A stretch of DNA of 64,000 nucleotides from Pipra filicauda (Eukaryota; Chordata; Aves; Passeriformes; Pipridae). Positions 18,223-31,200 of this stretch are shown one piece after another. The notes under the pieces are model-generated. The model saw nothing but the letters and a program-made list of their open reading frames with translations. It was not told where the DNA came from and searched no databases. Location: positions 992,001 through 1,056,000 of the forward strand of contig NW_024104291.1 in assembly GCF_003945595.2 (NCBI RefSeq). Reading direction: 5' to 3'. Each line of letters starts with the position of its first letter. Position 1 is the first letter of the stretch. Both the position numbers and the translations under genes were made by a program.

Positions 18223-20808
18223 TTTAGTCTCATTGGGCTTGCAGGTTGCAGCTGTGAAACACCTTCCACCTAAGAGGGCTTTGGAAAGGCTGAGCAGGAC
18301 TCACCTGCCCAACACACTGAGATACAGGAAAAAGGTGCTCTGAGGATGTTCTGAGGTGACCTGGGATGTGCTAGATTGGGACCAGGACCCATCTATAGGG
18401 ACCAAGCCCTTCTGTGTTCCTGCTCATATCTGTAATTGTCCAGAGAGCAAATTCCATTTTTCTGCTGACTTATTTCAATCAAGATAAATCTAGTAAATCT
18501 AATTTAAAAAAGTTCAGCTGGGTAGAATTCTGAGAAAGGAGAGATGGTTAGAGGTTTGGAACACTTTCCACAAGAGGAAGACAAAGACTTCATCTTAAAA
18601 GAGGTGGAAAGAGTGCATGTTAGAGATCCTGGAAGATCATGTTTGCATGGTGAAGACAAAAGGAGGACTTTCCATAATTTTCCTTGGAAATACAAAAAGT
18701 AGGGAGCATCTAATAAAGATTATAGGGAGCAGGCTCAAAGAAAAAAAAAGAGTTCACGCAACCCGACACCTGTGGTACTCCTTATGACAGGATCCTGTGG
18801 ATCCTAAAAGTATTGATGGGTTAAAAAAGCACAAGTTCATTTATAGAAAGCCTCTCAAAAACTATAAAATAGATATATATTAAAGGGAAAAAAAACCTAC
18901 CCTTTTTTGGCTCTAGGAGTTCTTGAGCTGCAAATTATTAGTGTCTGTGAGAATATTACAGAGTAATGCCACTACATCTTCACCCTGCTTTTGTATTGCT
19001 CCTTAGGCATCCTCTGGCAGAGAAGTACAATGGATGGGGAACCCACAGGCTGGATCCAGTGTGGGCTATTTTGTATGGAGCTCAACTCACCAAAAAGTTG
19101 CTCATACCCTGAGTCCTCCTTGAAACAATTCTTCTGAGATAGCCTCACTGCACTTCTTAGTTTTCTTGGAGAAGATAAGATGTCAGCTCATCACATTAGT
19201 AACAGTGCCATGTATTATGTGGGTTGAGGAAAATAAAGCAAAACTTATTCCCTTCTTTTTTCACTGAAAATATCTTGGTGCCAGCAAAAACAGAGACGAT
19301 CTTAATGGGATTTCTTGAAGGTTCTGTATCAGATTTCTGTTATGCCAGTGGAGAATTGCCACAAAGATAGCGATCAGCTAGATCTCTGCTAGAAAGGCTG
19401 GGGTTTGCATGTGGATTCCTGTGATTTCCAGAGCTGACCCATGCTCTTGTTGGTGTGAGGCTTGCTTTGCAAGTCATTTTTCATGTGCCCAGTGTGTTGG
19501 TGTACAGGAGTTTGAACTCATGCCAACAGGAGAAGAAAATGCTTTGCCTCTTGGTGGCACTGAGTTCCCAGTCTGGGCAAAGCTCCCACTGAGCTCAGTG
19601 GGTTCTAAGAGCTTCACAATGACAGTGGGTTTGAAAGGGAAGGGAGCATCCACAAACCACAACACCACTTGCCACCAGAGGGAGGGTCCCCTTCCCTGCC
19701 TGAGGCTGGGGGGACAGAGATACAGCATGTGCACATTGTGGTGAGTTAGAGGGAGCCCTTCAAGCCCATCTACAGCACATCAAACTGCTGCCTCCCACGT
19801 CTGAACCTTTGGGTGTTTTCCAGCATCAGCGGAGGTTGCCATTACATTGTGCTACTCCAGCTATTTCTGTCCTGCTTCCTCTCATCCCTCAGCTTTGCTG
19901 GATCAGTGCCATGAAGGCCAGCAGATTTACCCTGGGCTGAGATGAACTCCAGAAACCACACACGTACGCTGGCTTTCTCCCTCCTACAATCCACAGAGAG
20001 TTTCGGTCTGGAGAAACAAAAGGGTAGTTATTTCATCCATAACTTCTGTGTAAGGACCTTCCTCAAGCCCATGAAGAATCTGCATGCACAGGGCTGTCAG
20101 AGCAGGGAAGGTGATCGCCATTTGCTCTTCAGCTCCTCTGCTCAGCTTCTTGGCTGCCTTTAGTCCAGATGGAACATTAAAGCCAGGAGAACCCAAACTT
20201 CTATAATCTGTTTTTTTGGAAGTAATGTCCAGGAAGGAAGCATAACTTGATTTATGGGGTTTTTGGGGTTTTTTTCTTTGTGTGTTGGAGAACTGCAAGA
20301 GCCTGGTGTAGCCTTTGCCGTAGACATGAGAAGACACTGTATTGGTGGAGTTACTGGAAGCCCCCATGAGCTCTCAATGGTGTTACCAATACACATCCCG
20401 AACACACCCCCAGGCCGGGCTGCTGGTACAACTGCATCCCTGATCCAAAAAAGATATCAGGGACAACAGTCTCCACCAGTCCTTTAGGGTTCCTTTCATT
20501 TCTGCAGGCTCTGAGAGCTACCAGCTATCTCAGAGTACTTGAGGTGCCAAGACATAGGGATCAGGAGCCACAGCAGGAACTCTTAGATCTTTTGTGTAAT
20601 TCAGTAAAGCAGTACACAGAGACTTGTAAACAATTACTGAGCAGGTCAGCCCAATATGCTGTCATGCCAGAGAGGTCTGTCAGAGCAGGTATTCCGCAAG
20701 GACACCATCCCTCCCACATGAAGTATTTCTCTTCTCCAGCATGAGACAAGGGAAGCTTTGCCTGGTGATGCCACCAGTGCTTGTGGGTGATAAAGCAGGT
20801 CCTTATCA

Positions 20809-20938
20809 TAGAATCATAGAATCATAGAATCATTAAGGCTGGAAAAAGACCTCTAAGATCATCAAGTCCGACCATTAACCCAGCACTGCCAAGCCCACCG
20901 CTAAACCATATCCCTAAGCACCAAATTTACATGTTTTC
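20809..20938 (-). mobile_element. CR1 LINE 3' end
   Basis: Antisense CR1 with three octamers (CATAGAATCATAGAATCATA) and CCAGCACTGCCAAGCCCACC. Confidence 0.88.
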
Positions 20939-22075
20939 TTTATGGGAAGGAGAGTTTCTGAAAGCGCAATTTTGGTACTTCAGAAAGGCACTGGGATGTT
21001 GCTTTCTCCATTGCTAAATGTCATGGCTGCACTTAGAACATCAGAGAGGAGACAAGAGAGCATGCAATGATCTTGGCCAAATGATGGAATAAATCAGGAC
21101 TGTGGTTAATTCAGGTTAATTATACCAGTACAGACTAGGTTGATGGGTAACAGAGGGTAAAAGCTGTTAGGGCAACCTTATTGCTCTTAGAAATAACCCT
21201 TTGGTTCTCCCCCAGTGCCCTGTTATATCTGTTTTTTGTCTCAGAACAGACTACTCTCTGGAGTAGCAAAGCAGGTTCTGTCCTCCCAGCCCTGAGCTCA
21301 GCAGTCAGGGAAGATATTAAGTAAAAAGGGCTGTTAACAAAAGTCAACCTTTTCAGGTGCGGCTGTGATGTTCACCTCAGCCAAGAGAGGTCTCCAGAAA
21401 ACACCAATTTTTTATGTGTAGCTAAGAGTAAATCGCAAATATCAAGTCACCCCTTTCTTCGTGGGGGTATCTCAAAGTACCGCAAAGAAGGTAGGAACAG
21501 AGAAGCTTGTTAAAACTGCAATAAGGACCTGATTAAAGCTGGCTTGCTCATCTAGTCTGATTTCTACAGGAAACAAGGCTTGTGTGGCCACTCTGCCCAT
21601 CTCTTTAGATGTGTCACCTAATCACAGTAGTTTGATGACCAAGTTCACTTTAAATTTGACAGAGCTGTAGCAAGGTAGCAAAGTTCCTAGACACTTCCTG
21701 AAAAGACGTGTAAGCATGCAAGAAATCTAGTGCCCTGAGGCACAATGATCTCCTGTTGGACACCAGAGATCCCAGGTGTGGTGAGAAAGCTGTTCAGGAT
21801 GTCCCACCTGCAGGAAAGGCTTCTTAGGGGGGCTATGTCTTACTGACCATCTAGAAATCTTATTATTTGGAATTTTGTCATTGTAAATTAGGCTTTTGTT
21901 AGTGCTGCTCCTTGCAGAGGAAATTCTGTCTGTTTCTAGCTCTGCTATTTACCAGGTGGGAACTTGGCATGGAGTGAAGTCTCTTCATCTCCTGGAGATT
22001 CCAGTTCTTTTGTCCATCCAGGCTGTTTTGGGATGCAATGACTTTTACTTTATGTCTGTGCAACACCTAACATAT

Positions 22076-22334
22076 CACAGAATCATAGAATGGTTTGTGC
22101 TGGAAGGGACCTTAGAGACTATTTCATTCCAACCCCCCTACCATGAGCTGAGACATCCTCCACTAGGCCAGGTTGCTCAAAGCCTTGTCCAACCTGGCCT
22201 TGAACACTTCCAGGGATGGGATATCCATAGCTTCTCTGGGCAACCTGTGTTGCCCAGAGGGTGTTTTACCACCCTCACAATAAAGTGTTTCCTCCTATAT
22301 CTAATGTAAATCTACCCTTTTATGTACCCTTTAG
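22076..22334 (-). mobile_element. CR1 LINE fragment
   Basis: Antisense CR1: CACAGAATCATAGAATGG, TTGAACACTTCCAGGGATGG, TTTCCTCCTATATCTAATG. Confidence 0.88.
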
Positions 22335-23847
22335 TCTAATTCTACTTTGGCAAAGACCTGTAGGCATGACCAGTTTAGACAGATGATGCCCTTTAGAGCA
22401 CAGAGCATCCCATGCATTGAATAACACACAGTGACTCCATATGCCACTAAAAAGAGAAGAGTAGTAGATGGAGCAGCAAACAGCCCCTGTGACTCAGCTT
22501 CCCCAGCTGAAAAATTAATATAACATTTTGCATGTGCAGCCAATGAGTCAGGGAGTGTCTGTCCCCCTCTCATCCGGGCTATTACAGGGCTGATGTCTCC
22601 CAGCACTTCCTGATGCTGCCCTGAGGCATCTAATGGTGATTGCACCAAAGGCACCCTGGAAAGGCAGAGCAGAGTCTCTACTTAATTTTACAGTTACCAT
22701 TCAAGCAAAACAACCTCTGGAGTCAACAGAAGTCTCATCAGATAAAACAGGGCTGGTATCTTCTGATTTGAACTCACTTAATCCTAACAGTCCTTGGATT
22801 TGGAGGCTGACCCCAGCCTTCTGAAGGGCCACCTTGAATTTCTCCAGGATCATGAGAGATAAGAGGATAGTGTCAGGGCAGGTGGAAGAACGATTTCGCT
22901 AAAAATCCCCCCCAAGGGGTTCCTGGTGAGAAAAAAAAAATCACAGGATTATAATAGCTTGCAGAAGTCCTGCTCCAGCCACCATTAATAGCACCAAAAG
23001 GAGAGAGACCACACAACCAAGGCCAGACCAGTAGGGACCAGCAAGAGTATAGGGTGAGACAGCTGCTTATTAGGACAATTTAAGGATAGAGAAGAGCAGA
23101 GGAGCTGCTTTTATTAAAGACATTTTGATCTGGAGTCATAGGCACAGACTTGGGTGTCCTGGTTCTCCTGCATGACCTTGGGGAAAGTGACATCCTCCCT
23201 TCATGTCTCAGTTTCCCTCTGTGTGAAATGAGGATAGCATTGTCCCCTCCTCCATAAATAGGCTGGGATTCATGAAGGAATAACGCAGCATAATATCTCA
23301 CTGGGGTGGTTGCTAAAACAGTGGCTGGAGTAAAGACTCCCTTTAACAAACATTTCTATAGCAAAAAAGCAACAGTAGGTTAGTAATTAATTTATTGGTT
23401 TGAGATTAGTTCAGATCTATATATGTTATCTGGATGGTGGAAGGTTATCTACAGACTGTTTTAAAAGGGAGCACTTCATGGGACTTAGAAAGAACCCAAA
23501 TACATAAATCCCTCCAAAACCACTTGAACAACAAGCTCCAGTGTGCCACAAGACAAATCACCTGATGCCCCATAAATTTTGTTTTGGGACCCTGATCCCA
23601 GTCTGCAATAGAAGCAGTGCTCCTCCTGCCCTCTGTCTTGTAGTAAGGCCTGTGGTCTTGTAGGGTCATGAGGCAGAAAACTTGGACAGCCAAGGAGATG
23701 ATCCAGTTCAAGCTCCTTCACTGCATGGTCCAGTTATTCCTAACTGGAGGCAGGAATGTAGGATTGGCCACAGTATATATCTAGGGGATATATATATTCT
23801 TCTATATAGGGAGTGTGTGTATAAATAAAAATATATTTAAAAATATT

Positions 23848-23848
<1 letters not shown>

Positions 23849-23908
<60 letters not shown>
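23849..23908. repeat. (AGAT)15 microsatellite
   Basis: Fifteen perfect AGAT tetramers, 60 bp, about 30 bp upstream of a CR1 fragment. Likely length-polymorphic. Confidence 0.98.
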
Positions 23909-23939
23909 GTAGAAATCTTCCCTTAGATTTCTGGTTCCC

Positions 23940-24107
23940 AAACCTTTGGAACAGGTTGCCCAGAGAAACTGTGCTTGCCCCATCCTTCTTGGATGGGACT
24001 TTGAGCAACCTGGTCTAGTGGTAAGGTTCCATGCCCATGGTAGAGGCATTGAAACAAGATTATCTTTAAGGTCCCTTACAGCTCAAGTCATTCTAGGATT
24101 CTATGAT
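23940..24107 (+). mobile_element. CR1 LINE 3' fragment
   Basis: Sense CR1: GAACAGGTTGCCCAGAGAAA, GCAACCTGGTCTAGTGGTAA, ending TTCTAGGATTCTATGATA. Confidence 0.88.
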
Positions 24108-25529
24108 ATTTATGGAGTTTATCTCAGATAACAAACAGTCTTTGTAGGTGCCTAAGCAACACAGCCGAAGGACTACACCTGCAACTAAGCTAAGGGCTAA
24201 TGTCTGTGATTCCACTGCAGGGCTGGCAGAGCCTGTGTGGCTCAGAAGGTTGCTACCTGTGGATACCTCAGAGAATTTTTGAACCTGGCCCATAACAGGA
24301 TATTCCACACATGAATCTCCTCCCAGATCCATGCATTCAATGTAAAACACATCAGGCTGAAGTCCATGTGTATCCCTTGCTCTGTAAATGCCAGGGATCA
24401 ACCAGCTCATGAAGGAGCAGATCCATGGTGACCCTACCAACTGTGGCTAGTCTGTTCAGCCCAGGCTTGTTGGGGCTTCCTGAGCATGAGTAGGTAGGAT
24501 CTGAGTTCTGATCCTGGCACAGTGCTGTGTGGACATCCCAGTTTGCTCAGGACCAGCAAGAGGACTTCCAGTACAGCCCATCACTGTGCTACTCCAAGGA
24601 GAAGAGTCTTGAGAGCATGTTCATCTCTCATATCACCCCCAATTTCAAACATAGGCTTTACTCATAATTTGTTTGTGTCATGTGCCAGGCCCTCTATGTA
24701 GACTCTAGCAAGTCTTGGAAGCTCATCTACAGGTAAAGAAGAGATGAAAACAGTTGCAAAGACTGTTCGGCCAACCTGTAAGTGCAGCATTTTCTCTAGA
24801 TCAGCTCAGCCTGCTGGATCTGGATTATGATGAAATTACACCTGACCTCCTTGCAAAAGGATACTTTATTTGATTAATTATTGTGGCTGTTGAAAAATAC
24901 TCAATCACTGGTAGAGGCTGGTGCACAAAAGGAAATTGCCTTCATCGGGAGGCTGTGTTGAGCGCTCTGCGGAGAGTTGGGATCGGATGCCACCGTGGTC
25001 CATTGTTCTGCTTTAACTACTTGAAAGCACAGTAAGGGAGAAAAGGTCAGGTCTTTTGTTCAGCTTCTCTACCTATTGGGCTTTTCGGGGAGATCAAATG
25101 AAGGGCAAATCTATTGAACTTCCTGCTGAAGGCTTAAAAAATTGATACCCATTTCCTGACCACTCTCAGGTGAACAGAGGCTACACATCGATTCTCTAAC
25201 TTTCCAGAGGAGGAAGTTTTCTGTGGATTCTTGCTTTAGTGTAACCTTTTTGGCTCATTCAGTTGAGGTGTCTCTTTCCATGGCACTCCTACCAAAACCC
25301 TTCAAAGAGAGGTTTGGGGACCAAAGCCTCAGAGTCAGCTGAGCAGTCTTTTGACATATTCACAGCTGCTCAGGGATGGGAATAAGGAGGGGACAGGGAA
25401 CTGAAACCAGTCACCTCAGGCTTCTTCTGTAACCTATGGACAGAAATAATGCTGACTTCTACAACAGATGGAATGAATCAGGCCTTGGAAGCATTAGTTT
25501 GTCCCCGTAGCCCTGGAGGTGATCTTAGA

Positions 25530-25602
25530 GAATCATAGAATGATTTAGGTTGGAAAAGACTTCTACGATCATTGAGTCCAACCCTTAACCCAACACTGCT
25601 GT
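25530..25602 (-). mobile_element. CR1 LINE 3' end
   Basis: Short antisense CR1: AGAATCATAGAATGATTTAG, GAGTCCAACCCTTAACCCAA. Confidence 0.82.
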
Positions 25603-25985
25603 GATCTGTGACATGGCCAGGAGGAGGCAAGGAAATGTTCAGGCATTGCTTTGCACCATTCCTAGGTAGTAAGTGCATCTAAACGGGTTCTTGCCTTTGT
25701 GGAAGCTTTTGCTTCTGTCTTGAGCTCTGTTTAAAGTCACATCCTGAGGTCCGCAGTGTTTTAGGGTTAGCTTTTATGTTAATTAGTTTTTCACCTATGA
25801 AGACATGGTGTGAACTCAGTGTTGCATGCTCCCATCAGTATTGCTAAACACATATGTGGTGTCAGCCCCTCTGGGGAACTGTCTGTCTTGTCCTAATCTG
25901 AAATATAAAAGAGTTTGGGTAACTTTTTTAGGAGACTGGTACTGACAAAGCAGAGGAATAAATGAACCACAGAGAACAACAAAAG

Positions 25986-26413
25986 TGCTCAGAGGGCTGG
26001 AGCACCTCTCCTATGAAGACAGGCTGAGAGAGTTGGGATTGTTCATCCTGGAGAGGAAAAGGTTCTGAGGACACCTTAGAGCACCTTCCAGTACCTAAAG
26101 GGACTGCAAGAGAGCTGGAGACGGACTTTTGACAAGGGCATGGAGTGATAGGACAAGAGGGAGTGGTTTCAAACTGAAAGAGCGTGGGGTTAGATTAGAT
26201 AGGAATAAATTCTTCACTGTGAGAATGGTGAGGCACTGGAAGAGGTTGCCCTAAGAAGCTGTGGATGCCCCATCCCTGGAAACATTCGAAGTCAGGTTGG
26301 ATGGGGCTTTGAGCAACCTGATCTAATGGAAGGTGTCCCTGCCCATGGGAGGGAGAGTTGGACCAGATGACCTTTAAAAGGGCCCTTCCAGCTCAAACTA
26401 TTCTATTATTCTA
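25986..26413 (+). mobile_element. CR1 LINE fragment
   Basis: About 430 bp sense CR1: GGAGCACCTCTCCTATGAAG, GATAGGACAAGAGGGAGTGG, GATGCCCCATCCCTGGAAAC, ending CTATTCTATTATTCTA. Confidence 0.92.
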
Positions 26414-28200
26414 AACAACCTGTGAGATCCTGCATCTGGAGTTGAGTCTTCATGGTCCTTTCACTAACCAGTGCAATGCTTTGCAAAGGCAAACAGGATG
26501 GCACAGCCTGCAGCTGTCATAGGGGGCTGTGATTAATTGATGCAGCTATGGCAGAGGAAGACCCAGAGTATCGCATTCCTTTCCCTCACTGTCTTTTAAA
26601 ACCCTTCACACCCAGTCTCAGGAGAGACCACCTCAGCATTTCATGGGGTGCAGCTGGTGGAAATCAGCACATTTTTACCAAAGTCAGTTTATCTCAATTG
26701 TTTCATACTGCTGGGGGTCTGGTCATTGAGATTTTTAGCTGGGTCGAAAGTGTTTGCATTTTTAGCTGATCCACAGTCAACCTGACCAATGAGGAGAGCT
26801 CAGCATATGGTTTAAGTGTTCAATTTTCAGGGAGGAACCAGATTTTTCATATTTTTCAGCTCTGCCTGATGTCTTTTGAAAATTAGTCTCTGATTTTGGC
26901 CACTGAAGTCTTTGGCTGGAAACTCTATGTACTGCACAGCCCCTGACACTGCTCTGTCACTCACGTTGAGTAGATTACACCCTATTTGTTGGTGGTTTCA
27001 GTTACGAGCCTCATTTCCCTGGGTTTCAGTTGCACTTGCAGAATGACAGACTGCAGTGTGCATTAGCACCGCACTTTCTTTCCTGAGCTACCTGCAAGGA
27101 AAAAAAAACCTCAATGTACAGAAGTACAAAGTATCTGTGTATGTAATGCATCGAGACTACTCTTACATTGGGCTGTTTTACTACAAAAAGCCACGGTGGT
27201 GCCTGCAGTCTTTTCACCCTGTAGTTATTTGGCTAATCAATTAGCAGGTTGTCTGTGTTCTTTTGTGTAGGAAAGGCTCTCTGTACTTCAAGCAGCTTGA
27301 ATTTTCTGGGTTTGGAGTTTGCAGATCTGCATCCCTTTTTGTAGCAACAAAAAAACCCAACACAAACAAACCAAAAAACCCCACAGTAACAAACTAGCAG
27401 GTCTTCCCTGGGAACAGCATCCGCCCACCAGAAGGAAAAGCCTGGCGGGAGTACCCTCTAATCTAATTAGTACCTAATGCTGTGCCTTTCGTCACTGTAA
27501 GGCTGAGTGTTGCAGGAATAGCTAGAGAAAAATCCGCAAACTTGCTGGCTGTTGTTTAGTTGCACAGTGTTGCACACCAAGGAGCCCTTCTGAGAATCCA
27601 GGGCTTCCCAATGGATTTTTATCCCCCTGCTATCACATATACCTCTACATCTCAGCTTTCAGCTATGCTTGAGTCTCTCTTTTTCCCTCAGTTGTCCAGG
27701 AAGATGGACCTGCTGCTGGTAGGGAGGCCATTCTTTAAAACCGGATGCACCTCTTGTTCTCCTGATACCAGCAGTCTCTGCAAATCTGGTGGCCACAAAA
27801 GGTCTGATCCAAAGGCTGTAGGAAAGGCTTTTCATGACCTTCAGTGAGCTTGGGTCAGAGTTTTTCCAGGAAAACATGCTCTGTGCTGATTGCTTCACAG
27901 TGTATGCAGAGCCCACAGACAAGCTGTGTCATGGATGCACTGGTCACATGAGACATCGTAATTCCAATGTTTCCTGAAGCTTACTGCAATTGTGACCTGC
28001 CTTACTGAGGTTAGAGCTTCCTCGCATTCCTCACGTCATTTGTCAGCATGACCTCAAGATGATCCTTCTGTGCGGAGGCGGCAATTAAGACATAAACAAG
28101 GGAACTTTCTCAGCACGGTGGCAGGCAGCATGTGGCCAGGTGGTTCTTGCTGTGTCCCCACATCCCTGCCATGAGAGTATCATACTGTTTGCTCACTAGT

Positions 28201-28268
28201 TTGGTTTAAAGCCATTCCCCCTTGTCCTACCTTTGCATGCCTGTGCCAAAAGTCCCTCTCCATCCCTC
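28201..28268 (-). mobile_element. Short CR1 LINE fragment
   Basis: Antisense internal CR1 piece: GGTTTAAAGCCATTCCCCCT, GCCAAAAGTCCCTCTCCATC. No octamer end present. Confidence 0.65.
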
Positions 28269-31200
28269 ATTTTAAGCAGCATCCCAGTAGCTAAAGCACC
28301 CATCTTTAAGCAAGACTCAAAGTCAGGGCTCTCCTCCACCAAGGTGGTGGTTTAGCCCATTACCCACCTCTCAGCAAGTCCTGAATGGCCAATCTTCACA
28401 TATGCTTTGAAGGAAAACCTGACCAAAGGGGAGAACTTTCTTTTTTATGCAAAAAGAAAGCAAAATGGGATGCTACAGCCCAAGGAGATAGGGATATCCC
28501 AGGCAGCACTGAATGGCAGAGGATCAGACTTATCTGAGATTTACCCAAGATGGGCCCACAAACCATGACAGGTGGTGTGAAGTTCTTACTGTGAGAGCCT
28601 GAGTGTTTGGTTCATTGAAAAGCAAAGTGAGAAATGATGGGAGTAGACTGTGAGGCCCTTCACACGGAGCAGATAACCAGGCACTGAATAACTGATAAAC
28701 CAGTTGACACAGGTCATACCATGGAAAGGGCTCAGTCTGTTACTAAAGCGAGGGTACATGCCTCTAGTAAAGAGTTTTCCAAACATGATGGATCATCCTG
28801 GCTTCCCTCCACTCCATGCCCTGGTTGTCACTCCAAGCCAAGTGATGGATGAGACAGTGGCATGAGGAAGTGCAGGTGCAGCAGTGGTGTAAAACACTGC
28901 CTTGTGGGTCCATCTGTGTAGTCAGTTGTGGTTGGCAAGGTACAACTGGCCTCAGTTGGGAAACTGAGGGCAAATACAGAGGAGGAGAAGATACTTACAT
29001 AGTTTTAAATACTAAGAATGATTTGAGCTTTGGAGCTAATTACCTAGAGAAGGTTGTCTCTGTCGAGAGCTTGCTTGTTGATCAAGCTGGCAGGGACGAT
29101 AACTTGTTAGTCACGAAGAAGATGGATGGCTACCGTATTCGGACTAATGTCTTCTGACCTAAAAGCTCTGGTTCTCATTTGGGGCTCTAGGAAGAATGCA
29201 AAAATACAGACTGTCATATCTTTCCAACCATAACAACTTACAGATGGACAAAGACTAGGAGGAGTGGTATGTAGTGACATTGTCTTCTTCATCTCTGCTC
29301 GCTGTCATACACAGTCAATGGTTAGAGATCCCAAAGACTGGGGATTTTGTTGGTTTAACCTTATTCAAAAGCCACTGTTTTTCTTCCTGATCTGAATCCT
29401 GCTTTTGGTAAAGACAAAGGCGCTTGTCTCTGAGGGTGTAGGTCTGACCTTTTTATTCACCATTTCTCAGACAACCACTGAAATACACTGAAAAATCCTT
29501 AATCCTTCTCAGCTCCCTTGCTGGAGGGCAGAAGGTGAAAGCAGTAGTGTGCAGAGAGCGTTGGTGTATTAAATCTCTTTGCTCAGCTTGGTTGACACAT
29601 TTCTGCCAGTCAAGTGACGCAGACAGAAGGCGAATGAAGTTCTCCTGGCTTTTTTCACACTATTAAGTTCACAGGGTGTTCTCCAAAAGGCGGGCTCTCC
29701 ACCAAGCTGGGTGCAGATTGGGACAGGCATGGAATGTGAATGCGTGCACCCCATAAATTAATTATTCATTTTCTTCATTGCATTTGCATTCAGGAAAATC
29801 ACATGGTATGTGGAACTTCAGGAGAAAGGAATAGATTTTACATTTAGAAAGAAATACCTGAATTTATTCTAACCAATGCTTAATGAGCATGTGCTCTGGA
29901 GGATTAGCACTGTGGAGTGATCCCCCCGGAAGTATGGCCAGTCATGTGGTTGGACTCCCGTCCTGAAGTGCCAACAAGGAGCACAGAAATGCCAGTTAAA
30001 GAGATTAGAGTAGCAACACCCTTCTTTGCAATTGCAGGACAATGGCTTTGTTCCTCAGACTTTCTCCTCCAAAGTCAGATCAGGAAAGCCATGGTAGAGG
30101 TCACTGTGATGGAGACCCCATACTGAAGCACTCCTTGGCTTGACTGGTGACCACAGCTTGCAAGCAAGTGACGTGTATAGTTCCATGTCATACATCACTC
30201 TGCATCCAGAAGTAGATTAAAGCCCCTTCAACCTCACCCCGCTGCCTCCCTCAGATGTTCTGTTCAGATAATGTTCAACTAGTGATGGCCAGAAAACTGC
30301 AAAATGAACCAAATTTACAAAACATATACTTTCTAGAGGGTTGTCTTTGTGCCCTTGTGTTATGTGTGTGATTTGGGAGAGATGCTAGGTACATTTTGTT
30401 TAGCCCAGCTCATTTCCCATGCCATCTGTAGACCTTCATACAGGAGATGAAGGTGGAATTCCAGTGCCCTACACACCTGCCAGCAAGGGTCACGGGGTCC
30501 AGATGGCTGTTTTGTTCCACTAGGGCCCCCATGAATTAGTAGGCAGCTGATCTCCCTGGTGCTCAGACAAGCCCAATCCTTCTTACTGATCCCTGTGGGA
30601 AGAACAGGGAGGCGAGTCTACTCCTTCCCCTGCTCTTCCCTTTTGGGTTGTTCCCAGCTGAGCAATCCATGGGGAAAGCTGGCTTTCTGTTGCGTACAGA
30701 AACACTGTGCACTTGCAAACTCCCTTGCAAAGACTTTGTGAGGGGAATTACAAAGCATAGAACAAGAGCAAGCCTGCTGGCTTGGGCTGAAGGCTAGACT
30801 TTCAGAAAGCAAAAATAAAAACCCCATGAAAGTAAAAATAAAAAACACCAAAAGACTCAGGGCACCAAAGTCCTGTTTAAAACCAGAGTGGACTGGGTAT
30901 ACAAATACCCTTCCAAACCTGGCACAACACCTATTCAGCATCACCACAGACCATGTTAAGCAGGGTGCTTGCATACCAGATAGTTTTAGTGCTGGAAACC
31001 AGGGTAACCACAGGACAATGCTTTGCTTCAGCAGCAGAGGGACAAAAAACTGAAGAGCAGTTCTGAGACTGAACATGTGGTGTTAGACCAACCTGTGGGA
31101 ATAGATGTCCTATGCATGGCTTTTGCAACATGGACACCCAACGAGGCAGGTCTTACCTAGGTCATTTGGCTGGTTAGCATAAAACCGACTAAGATACTTA

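Noticed and set aside
23837..24049. Open frame encoding repeated IYLS
   Set aside because: Produced by the AGAT microsatellite and adjoining CR1.
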